From the NCBI RefSeq assembly GCF_003025555.1, contig NZ_PYMH01000003.1:186001-250000 (forward strand): a stretch of DNA of 64,000 nucleotides, given 5' to 3'. The stretch comes from Photobacterium lutimaris. Lineage in GTDB: Bacteria; Pseudomonadota; Gammaproteobacteria; Enterobacterales; Vibrionaceae. The notes beneath the pieces were generated by a model. It was not told the DNA's origin, did not search any database, and saw only the letters and a list, made by a program, of their open reading frames with translations. Positions within the stretch are counted from its first letter, which is position 1. Each line of letters begins with the position of its first letter. Made by a program: the position numbers and the translations under genes. This document shows positions 52,668 through 61,284 of the stretch, one piece after another.

Positions 52668-54151
52668 AGTTTGGCCTCCTGCTGTGGCTGTGGTTTAGAT
52701 GAAACATTGATAATGACGGCAACAATAAACATTGCGGCAACAAGGCCCCAGCCCAACATCAGAAGATCAGAGGTTTCGTAACCGCCATAGCCATCATTGA
52801 ATGTGTTAACGAGGTTAGTACCCAGAATAACAGCCAGCATTGCAGGGCTAAGGAATCGGATACAGATTTCAAACCATTTACCGATACCAAACTCTGAGAT
52901 GCTGTTTACATAGCTACGAATATCAGACACTTTCAGCAGCCATGCAATGACGATGAGTTCAACCAAGCAACTAGCCAGAAGGGCAACGTTATTAATGAAG
53001 TAGTCAACCAAATCAAGTAGTAGTAAGCCGCCATTGGTGGCAAATGCCATGGAAACTACAAAGCCACTACCACACACCAAAGAAGCAGCAAGCTTGCGAG
53101 TGATGTTTAGCTTGTCGATGATGGCTGACGTAACCGCTTCAATAATTGAAATGTGCGAGCTTAAGCCTGCAACAACCAAAGCCAAGAAGAACAGTGGACC
53201 TAAAATATAGGGTGCAGGTAGTAAGTTAATTGCTGCGGGAATGGTGACAAATGCCAAGCCGACACCCGCCGACACCACCTCTGTGATTGGCTTAGCCTGC
53301 TCTTGTGCCATGTAGCCCAATACACCGAAGATCAATACACCGGCTGTGATAGAGAAGCCACAGTTGATGAGGACAGTCATAAAGGCGTTGTTGTTGATAT
53401 CAGACTTCTCCGGCAGGTAGCTAGAGTAAGCTATCATGATGGCAAAGCCGACACTCAGGGTGAAGAAAATTTGACCGTATGCCGCTGACCAGACTTTGGC
53501 ATCCATGATCTTGCTAAAATCAGGCTGGAATAAGTAATTTAGTCCATCGAGTGCACCCGGAAGGAAGGCAACGCGCGCGATCAACGCAATAACCATGATA
53601 AACAGCAAAGGCATCATAATTTTGCTTGCACGCTCAATCCCCCCTTTGACACCGGTGAAAATTGCAGCAAAGGTGATCGCCCAGGCAATTGCCATCGGGA
53701 TAGCAATGTGGCTTTGCAGGCTGCCTAGTTTGCTTGGACTGTTGTCACCTAGCTTCAGGTATTCACTAAAGAAAAAGGCATTGGTATCCGTACCCCAGCT
53801 TTGGGTGAATGAATAGCTCAGGTAAGAAATTGCCCAACCGATAATCGCCACGTAGTAAACGGCGATAATTGCCGCAATAAAGACTTGAAACCAACCTAAC
53901 CACTCAAACTTTAGGCCGAGTTTGGAAAAAGCTCTTGGTGCGGCACCACGAAGTTTATGACCAAGGCTGAACTCCATAATCATAAAAGGGATACCGGCGG
54001 TGAGCATGGCAAAAAGGTAAGGGATAAAAAAGGCGCCACCACCATTTTCGTAGGCCATATAAGGGAAACGCCAGATGTTCCCTAGACCTATTGCAGAGCC
54101 GACAGCTGCCAGAATAAATCCAGCACGTGAGCCCCATTGTTCACGTTTCAT
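52664..54151 (-). CDS. metP: sodium-dependent amino-acid transporter, NSS family (MetP-like)
   Basis: A 495-residue, about 12-helix neurotransmitter:sodium symporter. The N-terminal signature WGSRAGFILAAVGSAIGLGNIWRFPY contains the Na+-site residues of the LeuT fold; NGGGAFFIPY follows. The ATG at 54151 is preferred since AAGGAG lies 6 nt before it and directly touches the upstream ATG. The coupled small subunit metS points to methionine or alanine as cargo, an inference from the known MetPS pair. Confidence 0.85.
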   Translation of the reverse strand: MKREQWGSRAGFILAAVGSAIGLGNIWRFPYMAYENGGGAFFIPYLFAMLTAGIPFMIMEFSLGHKLRGAAPRAFSKLGLKFEWLGWFQVFIAAIIAVYYVAIIGWAISYLSYSFTQSWGTDTNAFFFSEYLKLGDNSPSKLGSLQSHIAIPMAIAWAITFAAIFTGVKGGIERASKIMMPLLFIMVIALIARVAFLPGALDGLNYLFQPDFSKIMDAKVWSAAYGQIFFTLSVGFAIMIAYSSYLPEKSDINNNAFMTVLINCGFSITAGVLIFGVLGYMAQEQAKPITEVVSAGVGLAFVTIPAAINLLPAPYILGPLFFLALVVAGLSSHISIIEAVTSAIIDKLNITRKLAASLVCGSGFVVSMAFATNGGLLLLDLVDYFINNVALLASCLVELIVIAWLLKVSDIRSYVNSISEFGIGKWFEICIRFLSPAMLAVILGTNLVNTFNDGYGGYETSDLLMLGWGLVAAMFIVAVIINVSSKPQPQQEAKL

Positions 54152-54485
54152 ATACATCTCCTTATGTACTGCAAATCACTATGGAAATAGGATTAGTCAG
54201 AGAATTAGTCCAATTATTATCGATACTTAGCGTGAGAATCAAAGGTAAGACCACGCTGATGAGACGAGATTAACTAGAGTAAACATGTAAAGCAATAGAG
54301 AGTAAGGTTGTAGCGAGAGGTTTGAGTAGTTGTTAATTTTCGCTTTTGGGTGATTTGCTAGTGAAGAAAACTGTGAACTGGTTCTTGTTGGTGGGAAAAA
54401 CTAGCGAGATAGAAAATACGTGGTTGGAAATATTATTTTACAAACTCATTGATTTAGTCTGTAAATTAGCCAGTTTTCAGCTCAT

Positions 54486-54519
54486 CTACACACCAATGAA
54501 CCTGTTCACGGGTGTGTAG
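54486..54519. terminator. hairpin after the 54531 outer-membrane gene
   Basis: CTACACACC / GGTGTGTAG (9 bp) with an inner TGAA / TTCA pairing. It lies 12 bp past the stop on the minus strand but has no T run, so it is a possible terminator or mRNA 3' stabiliser. The remaining gap 54152-54485 shows only AT-rich sequence and no gene. Confidence 0.5.
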
Positions 54520-54530
54520 GTCAGCAGAAC

Positions 54531-55124
54531 TCAAAACGCGTAGGTAAAGCCTAGGTTTGTTTGGAATTGGGTTAACCACTCAGAATGCACCCGAATATTA
54601 CAGGTTTGGTTGCCTTCGGGAAGATTACAGAGAGTTGTGGTGTCGCTTTCCATCAGGTTGGCTAGCCAGCGACCTTCAAGTAGGATGGAAAAATTGGGGT
54701 TGAATTTATACTCAAGACCACCTAAAAATCCACCGGAGAAAACCAGGTCTTGATCGCTCCAATCCGCGTCGATAATCGTTGTCCCTATACTTGCGCCTAA
54801 GTAAGTATTTATGCGCTGAGAAGCTTCGAAACGCAGCGAACTTTGAAAATGTACGTATGTATACGATCCAGAATTTAGAAAATTTTCATAGTCTGTCGGC
54901 TGGTGGCTGACAAATAAACCCACACGGCCTTTGTCGAGGTCAGTCTCAATCGCGATTGCGTAATGCAGATCATTTTCGGGCTCAATGTTAATGCCATTAT
55001 CATCGGTGATTGAGCTGGAAAATGTGTAGCCGAGGTATGGCGTCACATAGATAGTGTTGGCCGATACTGTATGCGAGGCCGTCAACATCCCTGCGATAAC
55101 TATCAATAAATGTCCTGCTTTCAT
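54531..55124 (-). CDS. small outer-membrane beta-barrel protein
   Basis: A 197-residue protein from the ATG at 55124 (GGGTAA ribosome-binding site), starting with a signal peptide (MKAGHLLIVIAGMLTASHTVSA). The mature part alternates short amphipathic strands (NTIYVTPYLGYTFSSS, YVHFQSSLRFEAS, INTYLGASIG, GLEYKFNPNFSILLEGRW) and ends in FTYAF, a terminal phenylalanine signature. This fits an eight-stranded OmpA/OmpW-like barrel. Function unknown. Two cysteines near the C-terminus (LCNLPEGNQTC) form a likely loop disulphide. Confidence 0.65.
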   Translation of the reverse strand: MKAGHLLIVIAGMLTASHTVSANTIYVTPYLGYTFSSSITDDNGINIEPENDLHYAIAIETDLDKGRVGLFVSHQPTDYENFLNSGSYTYVHFQSSLRFEASQRINTYLGASIGTTIIDADWSDQDLVFSGGFLGGLEYKFNPNFSILLEGRWLANLMESDTTTLCNLPEGNQTCNIRVHSEWLTQFQTNLGFTYAF

Positions 55125-55263
55125 ACTATTACCCCATAACGCAAACATAGGTATAAGTGTGACAGCTTTCTTATATTATTGCTTTTTCATTAGCCAGAAT
55201 CTTGAACTCTCCCTAAAATAGAGTTAACAAGTTGTTAATTTTATTTGCTGTAGGAGTGTTGTT

Positions 55264-55353
55264 ATGGAATTTGAATTGAAGCTAGCTGTATTCACGGCAA
55301 TCATCATAATGACTGTCATCATGGGGTTTGGTATTGTGTCGGTTACTGCTTAA
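55264..55353 (+). CDS. ynhF: 29-residue membrane microprotein, YnhF/CydH-like
   Basis: A 29-codon frame with a TAGGAGTG ribosome-binding site 7 nt before the ATG. The product MEFELKLAVFTAIIIMTVIMG... is one membrane helix with a short charged start (E2-K6). It has the same length and plan as E. coli YnhF (x-x-x-D/E-L-K-hydrophobic helix), which was identified as CydH, a fourth subunit of cytochrome bd-I oxidase. The resemblance is from memory and should be checked by alignment. No cydAB lies here; ynhF is also apart from cydAB in E. coli. Confidence 0.55.
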   Translation: MEFELKLAVFTAIIIMTVIMGFGIVSVTA

Positions 55354-55451
55354 GGTGTTAATAGATAAATGAAACATCGAACAGGTTAGGGTTTATCAAT
55401 ATAGGTCGGTATACTGCCTGCAAGGATTCCTGTAGTTAGTGAGTCAGGGGT

Positions 55452-56657
55452 ATGACAAATCATTTGCCGTTTAGCTTAAAAGCGTTCGATTTACCATTAA
55501 TTAACAATTTTTCGCGCCAGTTGCTCAGTGTGAAAAAGAAAAGAATAGCTCTTGTTGTACAGGGAGGCGGTCAGCGCGGCATTTTTACAGCCGGGGTGTT
55601 TGATGCTTTTCTGGAAAGTGGTTTTGATCCGTTTGAACTTTATATTGGCACTTCTGCTGGCGCTCTAAATTTGTCTTCTTATATCAGTCGTCAGCCTCGA
55701 TTCGGTTATGATTTCATTGTTAATTACACGACCGATAATGAATTCTTCAATTTATATAAGTACCTTAGCCAACAGAAACCGATGAACCTCGACTGGGTAC
55801 TCGACGAAGTGCGCGCTCAAGGTTCTCTTCCGCTAGATGTGACGACTGCAAGGGAAGTACTGCGTCATCGACGCGCGCTAGCTTGTGCCACCCGTAAAGA
55901 TACCCTGCAAGATATCTACATGCCCATGTACAAGGATAACTGGTGTGACGTCTTGCGGGCCTCATGCGCCATACCTGTTATTTATAACCAACCCGTTAAC
56001 TTTGACGACTTGGAATGGGTTGATGGTGGAGTGAGTGCTGCTGTGCCGGTAAAGGAGGCTTGGCAGCGCGGCGCTGATTTGGTCATTGTCATTAGAACTG
56101 AACCTGTGTTGTTACCTCAAGATGAAAGTAGCCGCTTTGATGATTGGAGAGGAAAAGTTGAAATTGCTCTCCCTGATTATATTGAACGGCTGAGTTTGAA
56201 CGAATCGTTGGACAAGGTGAAAGCATTACATGGAGAGCTGACAACGAAATTCGAAAGCTGGAAGCTGAACTGGCGCGATACCCCATTAGTAAAAACTGGG
56301 CAAACAGATGCCGGCCCTGAAGCGGAATCAATAAACAAGGGAAAAGGGTGGAGTTTACTGTCGGCTGACAACATCGAGCGATTTTTAGCACTGACAGGCA
56401 GTAATAAACGGCTTGAGGTTATTGACATGCTCAACCGTTACTATACTACTTACCAAGGCTCGCATGAGTTTATGCTGTCTCCTCCTGAAGGTTTGCAAAT
56501 TATTCAAATTGCACCAGAAAAAGGTTTGAAGAGTCGAGCATTGCTGAGCGGTAAAGATGACTTGGAGGTAGATTATCGCGAGGGGAAACTGATAGGGCGT
56601 GAGTTTATATCTCATTTTGCTGATATTTTGAATGAGGCCACGGCGGTAAAGCGATAA
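55452..56657 (+). CDS. patatin-like phospholipase (YjjU-like)
   Basis: A 401-residue protein with the patatin Ser-Asp dyad: oxyanion loop GGGQRGIFTAG (about 38-48), nucleophile S68 in GTSAG, and D191 in VDGG. These predict a cytoplasmic or membrane-bound lipid acyl hydrolase. The C-terminal ~170 residues are a less conserved extension typical of the YjjU group. It has no signal peptide. Upstream of it lies the small ynhF-like gene; a terminator follows. Substrate unknown. Confidence 0.8.
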   Translation: MTNHLPFSLKAFDLPLINNFSRQLLSVKKKRIALVVQGGGQRGIFTAGVFDAFLESGFDPFELYIGTSAGALNLSSYISRQPRFGYDFIVNYTTDNEFFNLYKYLSQQKPMNLDWVLDEVRAQGSLPLDVTTAREVLRHRRALACATRKDTLQDIYMPMYKDNWCDVLRASCAIPVIYNQPVNFDDLEWVDGGVSAAVPVKEAWQRGADLVIVIRTEPVLLPQDESSRFDDWRGKVEIALPDYIERLSLNESLDKVKALHGELTTKFESWKLNWRDTPLVKTGQTDAGPEAESINKGKGWSLLSADNIERFLALTGSNKRLEVIDMLNRYYTTYQGSHEFMLSPPEGLQIIQIAPEKGLKSRALLSGKDDLEVDYREGKLIGREFISHFADILNEATAVKR

Positions 56658-56687
56658 CTGATAATCGCTTTTGGTATAAACCCAAGT

Positions 56688-56715
56688 AAAAAGGAACGCC
56701 GAAGCGTTCCTTTTT
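56688..56715. terminator. bidirectional terminator between the patatin and ppaC genes
   Basis: A 12-bp perfect stem AAAAAGGAACGC / GCGTTCCTTTTT with a CGAA loop, serving the two convergent genes. Confidence 0.9.
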
Positions 56716-56738
56716 CAACTAGCAAGAAGTACTGGCGA

Positions 56739-57644
56739 TTAAGCAAGTACGTTCTGTAGCCAAGGCCAGCCTTGTTTCTTACGGCTTAGCGTGTTTTCCA
56801 TCATCAACATGCCGTCTTTCGCATGTGTATCTAGCACGTCGTTCCACTCACCCTTGTACAGTAGACGCGTTGTGCTGCTAGTGATGTCAGTTAGCATTAG
56901 CGCCGCCATTGCTAGACCTTCTTCGTCACAACGACGCTGAAGATCAGCTTCAAGATCTGCAATCATGTCTTCAACTTGCTCAAGAGTCGCAAGTTCGATT
57001 TGGCCAACAACAACATTACGCTCTTTGAACGGGTATGCTTTAAGGTCTTTTTCTACTAGCTCAGCAGCAGATAGGCCCTGGATGTCAGTTTTTGCAATCA
57101 GTAGCTCTTTGATAAACAGGTCTAGATCTTCAACACCTGCTAGTGGAGCAAGCTCAGCCACTGCATCTTTATCTTTCTGAGTGCAAGTTGGAGAAGCGAA
57201 ACCAACGGTGTCACTTAGGATTGCAGACATCATCAGAGTCGCCAGTTCGCGAGTGATTTCTACGTCTTCCATCTTGAATAGATTGAACATGATGGTACAT
57301 GTACAACCAACAGGCCAGATCCATGCTTCAAGTGGATTCACTGTCATCACATCACCTAGGCGGTGGTGGTCAACAATACCAACGATTTCAGCATCAGCGA
57401 TGTCATCCGGTGCTTGTGCTAGATCAGAGTAATCAACTAGCCAAACTTTCTCGCCTGCAACACCCGTACACATTTCAGGTTGATCAACACCGGCTGTATT
57501 TAGAATGTGCTGTGTTTCGCGGTTGATTTCACCTTGACGAACAGCTTTAGCTTCAACGCCACGAGCTTTAAGAAGAGCAGCACCAACAAGTGCTGAACAG
57601 ATGCTATCGCTATCAGGGTTTTTGTGACCAACTACTTGAATCAT
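56739..57644 (-). CDS. ppaC: manganese-dependent inorganic pyrophosphatase (DHH family)
   Basis: A 301-residue family-II pyrophosphatase. Metal-binding motifs are GHKNPDSDS (7-15), the aspartate in VDYSD and the DHH motif in GIVDHHRLGD; the C-terminal DHHA2 domain carries the substrate-binding SRKKQ near residue 288. It splits pyrophosphate made in biosynthesis and needs Mn2+ or Co2+. A strong AAAGGAAA ribosome-binding site marks the start. Common in vibrios alongside or instead of family I. Confidence 0.95.
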   Translation of the reverse strand: MIQVVGHKNPDSDSICSALVGAALLKARGVEAKAVRQGEINRETQHILNTAGVDQPEMCTGVAGEKVWLVDYSDLAQAPDDIADAEIVGIVDHHRLGDVMTVNPLEAWIWPVGCTCTIMFNLFKMEDVEITRELATLMMSAILSDTVGFASPTCTQKDKDAVAELAPLAGVEDLDLFIKELLIAKTDIQGLSAAELVEKDLKAYPFKERNVVVGQIELATLEQVEDMIADLEADLQRRCDEEGLAMAALMLTDITSSTTRLLYKGEWNDVLDTHAKDGMLMMENTLSRKKQGWPWLQNVLA

Positions 57645-57820
57645 GTCGTTTCCTTTACTGCGTCAATCACTGCTTGTAAGCAGCAAGACTAATTAATTTA
57701 TCCTGAGCCTGTATTGTGACAGGTGATACAGGAATGTAACCGCGCAATTTTAGAGTTTCTGGAAAAAATAACAATTGAAGTTGCGCAAAAAAATCTTGGT
57801 TGGTTAATATCACAGCTAAA

Positions 57821-59350
57821 TTAGCGAGAGAATTTCCTCAGATCTTGTTGTAAATACTCTCTAAATTCCTTAAACGGCATCGGCTTGGCAAAATGGAAAC
57901 CTTGCATCAAATGAATATCACGTTGATGTAGGTATTCAACTTGGTCCTGTGTCTCAACACCTTCGGCTATAACTTTGAGTCCAGCGTGTTTGGCAAATAG
58001 GATAATGGAGTCAAGAATATTTGACTTCACATCATTGGTACCAATTGTGTCGATAAACATTTTGTCGATTTTCAATGTATCGATTGGCAAGTTTTGTAGG
58101 TAGCTGAACCCACCATAGCCGGTGCCAGCATCATCAAGTTTTATGGAGATGCCAAAATCTGTCAGCTGTTGAATGATTGATCTGGCTTTTGACAAGTTTT
58201 TGAATGGGATCCGCTCTGTCACTTCGAACGCCAAGCGATGAGCAGGGATCTTCCTTTCCGTAAGTAGGTTGATCGTTGTGTTTAGGAACTCGTCATCTTC
58301 CAATTGTTGTGGTGTAACGTTAATGCTGGCATAAAATTCAGAGTCAGCAATGAGCTCGTCTTGAAAATGATCGATAACCATCTCAAGCAGGTAAACTGTT
58401 AATAGCTTGATTTGCCCGTTGTGCTCTGCACTAGGGATAAACTGATTCGGTGAAATGAGCTCACCATTAGGGCGTTGCCAGCGGATCAAGACTTCACAGC
58501 AGGTCATCCTACCGGATTTTGTATCAATGATCGGCTGGTAAAAAGGAATGAATTCTTTTTTTAATAAGCCATCCGCAATCATGTCTTTTAGTGTTCGCTC
58601 TGGTGTACGGTATAACCCAATCAGCAAGCAACCTGATAGCAGCATAAAGAACAGTAACATCTGAGTGATAAGCAAATCATTCGTGGTGACATAGTTGATC
58701 CCTTCCTCTGTCGCATAGACGTTAAAAGCGAAGTTGGGGCCAAAAGCTCTAGTCGCAATGTGGAAATAATGGTCAGTCCCTTGCTTAGGGTAAACCTGAA
58801 TTTCCTCGTCACCTTTGCTCAGGGTCATTGCTGTGCAGTTGTTGCATACTTCACTTTGCGTGAAGACATGTTGTATTGGCTCTGTGATCAGGATTAAGCT
58901 TGCTTCGGGCAGGCGGTAGTGAAGCTTCAGACGGTGGTTGTGATAAGGCGCGACGTTATAGCTAAAGGCGACAGTATCGTGTCCGATAACAGTGCTGTCT
59001 TTATCAAAGTCCTTGATCAGTGGAACATTGCTTCCATAGACAGAGCAATGGCCGGTTTCCGTCTGCAGCTCTAGTAGCTGAATACCGGTTGATTGTTCAA
59101 TGGTCTCTCGTAATAAGGAGATATCTTGCTGGGTACAGGTAAAGTTAAGCCCTGTGATGAGGTCTTGTAATTCACGCCCAACATCCAGGTATCTCTCTTG
59201 GTAAAAAATATGGATATTTTCGAGTCGTTTTTCGACTTCATTTTTGAACAAGTTATAGCGTATCGGTTGTGCTGACATAACAATAGTTGTAGCACCGAGT
59301 ATAAAAACTAGGATAGGGAATCGCCAACGTAACCAAAGAGTCATGTTCAT
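57821..59350 (-). CDS. membrane cyclic-di-GMP phosphodiesterase (EAL domain, CSS-like periplasmic sensor)
   Basis: A 509-residue protein from the ATG at 59350; the start is uncertain as no ribosome-binding site is clear and a TTG and a second ATG lie close by. Two membrane helices (about 10-28 and 227-248) enclose a periplasmic domain with several cysteines (FTCTQ, HCSVYGS and VCNNC), like the redox-sensing CSS-motif enzymes. The cytoplasmic EAL domain (about 255-505) has EVLIRW, NVTPQQL, FEVTER, LDDAGTGYGG, KIDKMFID and IAEGVET, the residues needed for phosphodiesterase activity. It should lower cyclic di-GMP. Confidence 0.88.
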   Translation of the reverse strand: MNMTLWLRWRFPILVFILGATTIVMSAQPIRYNLFKNEVEKRLENIHIFYQERYLDVGRELQDLITGLNFTCTQQDISLLRETIEQSTGIQLLELQTETGHCSVYGSNVPLIKDFDKDSTVIGHDTVAFSYNVAPYHNHRLKLHYRLPEASLILITEPIQHVFTQSEVCNNCTAMTLSKGDEEIQVYPKQGTDHYFHIATRAFGPNFAFNVYATEEGINYVTTNDLLITQMLLFFMLLSGCLLIGLYRTPERTLKDMIADGLLKKEFIPFYQPIIDTKSGRMTCCEVLIRWQRPNGELISPNQFIPSAEHNGQIKLLTVYLLEMVIDHFQDELIADSEFYASINVTPQQLEDDEFLNTTINLLTERKIPAHRLAFEVTERIPFKNLSKARSIIQQLTDFGISIKLDDAGTGYGGFSYLQNLPIDTLKIDKMFIDTIGTNDVKSNILDSIILFAKHAGLKVIAEGVETQDQVEYLHQRDIHLMQGFHFAKPMPFKEFREYLQQDLRKFSR

Positions 59351-59558
59351 CAATAGGATATGAGTTGTTCAAAAAGGGCGTTATTGAAACACAACTCTAT
59401 AGGATATAACAGAGGGAACACAATGATTAATAGCAAAAATTTGCAGTCTTATAATGGTGGCTATTTATTGATACTAGCAACGTATTGATTATCAAATATA
59501 TCTTTATATTTATCGCTCAAAGGTATATATATAATGCTTCTTTAGTGGAGGTGATGAA

Positions 59559-59900
59559 ATGATAATGCGGATATTCCCTATCGTCGCGAGTTTCTGGCTA
59601 ATAGCGGCACACTTTTTACGCTACGGTGCATGGGGCCCCAGCTTGTTGTTAGCCGTCTTCCCCGTATTACTTGTTATCCGCCATCGCTGGGTTCCCCGTG
59701 TGATGTCAATAAGCCTCGTGCTAGTTGCGCTGAAATGGCTACAAGTTACCTATAGCTTGATCTCGAACCGTTTGATGATGGGTGACGATTGGTTACGAAT
59801 GTCGCTGATCATGGCGTCGGTCGTCTGCTTTACTTTGATGTCAGTTTGTCTCTTTCAAAGTCGCAGGTTGAAAGCTTATTACCGAGTAAGCGCCGACTAA
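59559..59900 (+). CDS. small inner-membrane protein of unknown function
   Basis: A 113-residue hydrophobic, basic protein with a very good ribosome-binding site (GGAGGTGATG). Four hydrophobic stretches are seen (about 5-22, 27-42, 47-65 and 79-97), with arginines between them (VIRHRWVPRV). No family is recognised. Downstream lies the palindromic repeat at 60041 and then ribA; upstream the divergent EAL gene. Confidence 0.6.
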   Translation: MIMRIFPIVASFWLIAAHFLRYGAWGPSLLLAVFPVLLVIRHRWVPRVMSISLVLVALKWLQVTYSLISNRLMMGDDWLRMSLIMASVVCFTLMSVCLFQSRRLKAYYRVSAD

Positions 59901-60040
59901 ACCTTAGACATTTTATGGTTTTTTGCTTGGTGGTGTTATGTTATAACGTAACCGTCATGGTGCGCCAATATTGCTCTGATAACCAGCAACCTATGCCTTT
60001 ATGCTGTTTTAGTGCAATAATTTTAGATATCATTACGAGT

Positions 60041-60108
60041 TATACCCAAGTGACTTCAAGTTGAAGGATTCAGAGTTTATTCAAGCGCCTTGAAGTTACT
60101 TGGGTATA
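60041..60108. repeat. palindromic element with TATACCCAAG ends
   Basis: TATACCCAAGTGACTTCAA ... TTGAAGTTACTTGGGTATA, a 68-bp near-perfect palindrome with a 20-nt middle. It ends in ATCAACCCGAGTT, which is repeated at once (60108-60133). Related copies lie at 22387, 24512 and 62928 (half). The gap 59901-60294 otherwise shows nothing coding and no FMN riboswitch. Confidence 0.85.
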
Positions 60109-60294
60109 TCAACCCGAGTTATCAACCCGAGTTAAAGAGTAATGCCTTAGCGATAACCGTATTATCGAGTATTCAACCGCTGGGTGTTGTGTAAAGAATA
60201 GTCAGTCAAACAGTGAGCCTGTAGCCTTAACCGTAGGCTTTGTATCGAGTTTAATGCCGCTGCTAGTTTGGCTGTAGAAGTACTTAGGAACAAC

Positions 60295-60894
60295 ATGGTT
60301 AAAGTAAGGGCCCGTGTGCCTTTTAAAGTCGGTCAAAGAAGTGATATTCCTGCTGAACTGCTTTCATTTAACGGGTTAGAATCAGGCAAAGAGCACGTTG
60401 CCGTGATTTTCCAAAATGCCGATCAGCGTTCTATACCGCCACTTGTACGCATGCATTCTGAATGTCTGACGGGGGATGTTTTTCATTCATCGCGTTGTGA
60501 CTGTGGTGAGCAGCTAGATGAAACCATCGAAAAAATGGGCGAACAAGGTGGTGTTCTACTGTACCTGCGTCAAGAAGGGCGTGGGATCGGTCTTTACAAC
60601 AAGATTGACGCCTATGAGCTACAAAGTCAGGGCATGAACACCTATGAAGCAAATAATCACTTAGGTTTTGGTGATGATCTTCGAGAATTCTCTGAAGCAG
60701 CCCATATGCTGGCTGCGTTGGGCTTGAAAGAAATTCGTCTGATCACCAATAATCCGAAAAAGATCCATGAGCTTGAGTCTCTGGGTATTGTGATTTCAGA
60801 AGTTGTGGGTACAAAAGCGCATGTCAAAGATGGTAACGAAAACTATCTAAAAACCAAAGCAGCGCACGGTAAACACCGCTTCCACTTTGATTAA
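60295..60894 (+). CDS. ribA: GTP cyclohydrolase II RibA
   Basis: A 199-residue enzyme opening the GTP ring in the first step of riboflavin synthesis. The zinc-binding cysteines are in [18 protein letters not shown] (about 63-80); [11 protein letters not shown] and NNPKKIHEL are catalytic-site segments. The ATG at 60295 has an AGGAACAAC ribosome-binding site and gives the expected N-terminus; an upstream in-frame start is unlikely. A stand-alone ribA, not fused with ribB. Confidence 0.94.
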   Translation: MVKVRARVPFKVGQRSDIPAELLSFNGLESGKEHVAVIFQNADQRSIPPLVRMHSECLTGDVFHSSRCDCGEQLDETIEKMGEQGGVLLYLRQEGRGIGLYNKIDAYELQSQGMNTYEANNHLGFGDDLREFSEAAHMLAALGLKEIRLITNNPKKIHELESLGIVISEVVGTKAHVKDGNENYLKTKAAHGKHRFHFD

Positions 60895-60917
60895 TACCTG
60901 TTCAGACGTCTATCAAA

Positions 60918-60940
60918 CCCTGCATTCGCAGGGTTTTTTT
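60918..60940 (+). terminator. rho-independent terminator after ribA
   Basis: CCCTGC-ATTC-GCAGGG stem followed by eight T. Confidence 0.92.
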
Positions 60941-61036
60941 TGCATAAAATTCGACGTCCTATTCACTGAATATTACGCCCGCTTTTTAATGGTGGTTGTT
61001 TTACGCGAGGAACATAAGCAAATTAGCGTGGTTAAT

Positions 61037-61122
61037 CATTACTTAAAGTAATGCGATTGATAATAAACAATCGTGCTACACAGCCGCCTAACTGCTTGCC
61101 ATACTTGAAGTTCAGCTATAAT
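61037..61122 (+). promoter_or_regulatory. two adjacent dyads and probable promoter upstream of emrD
   Basis: CATTACTT-A-AAGTAATG (61037-61053) is directly followed by CGATTG-N8-CAATCG (61054-61073). A likely sigma-70 promoter follows with TTGCCA (61096-61101), a 15-bp spacer and TATAAT (61117-61122). The leader to emrD is then about 150 nt. The dyads are good candidates for binding sites of a regulator of this promoter. Confidence 0.5.
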
Positions 61123-61284
61123 ATTCCGATCAACGTATCAGGGGTTGAGTCTGCAAAAGATCACCTCATCGAGTGTATATTCCGCGTCAACTCCAAAAAA
61201 TAGCATTAAATTTTGTTTGTTAATGAAATTCATCAAAGATGACGCAGCATTCCAAAATATTATTCTGTAATGAGGATATCGGCT

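Noticed and set aside
59789-60064. 91-codon plus-strand frame overlapping the 59559 gene
   Set aside because: Overlaps a better-initiated gene in another frame, has no ribosome-binding site and ends inside the palindromic repeat.
60108-60133. 13-bp tandem direct repeat ATCAACCCGAGTT x2 as a CRISPR or iteron
   Set aside because: Only two copies, without spacers; it looks like slippage next to the palindromic element.
60109-60294. FMN riboswitch before ribA
   Set aside because: The conserved RFN blocks were looked for and are not present; only a 13-bp direct repeat (60108-60133) and weak hairpins are seen.
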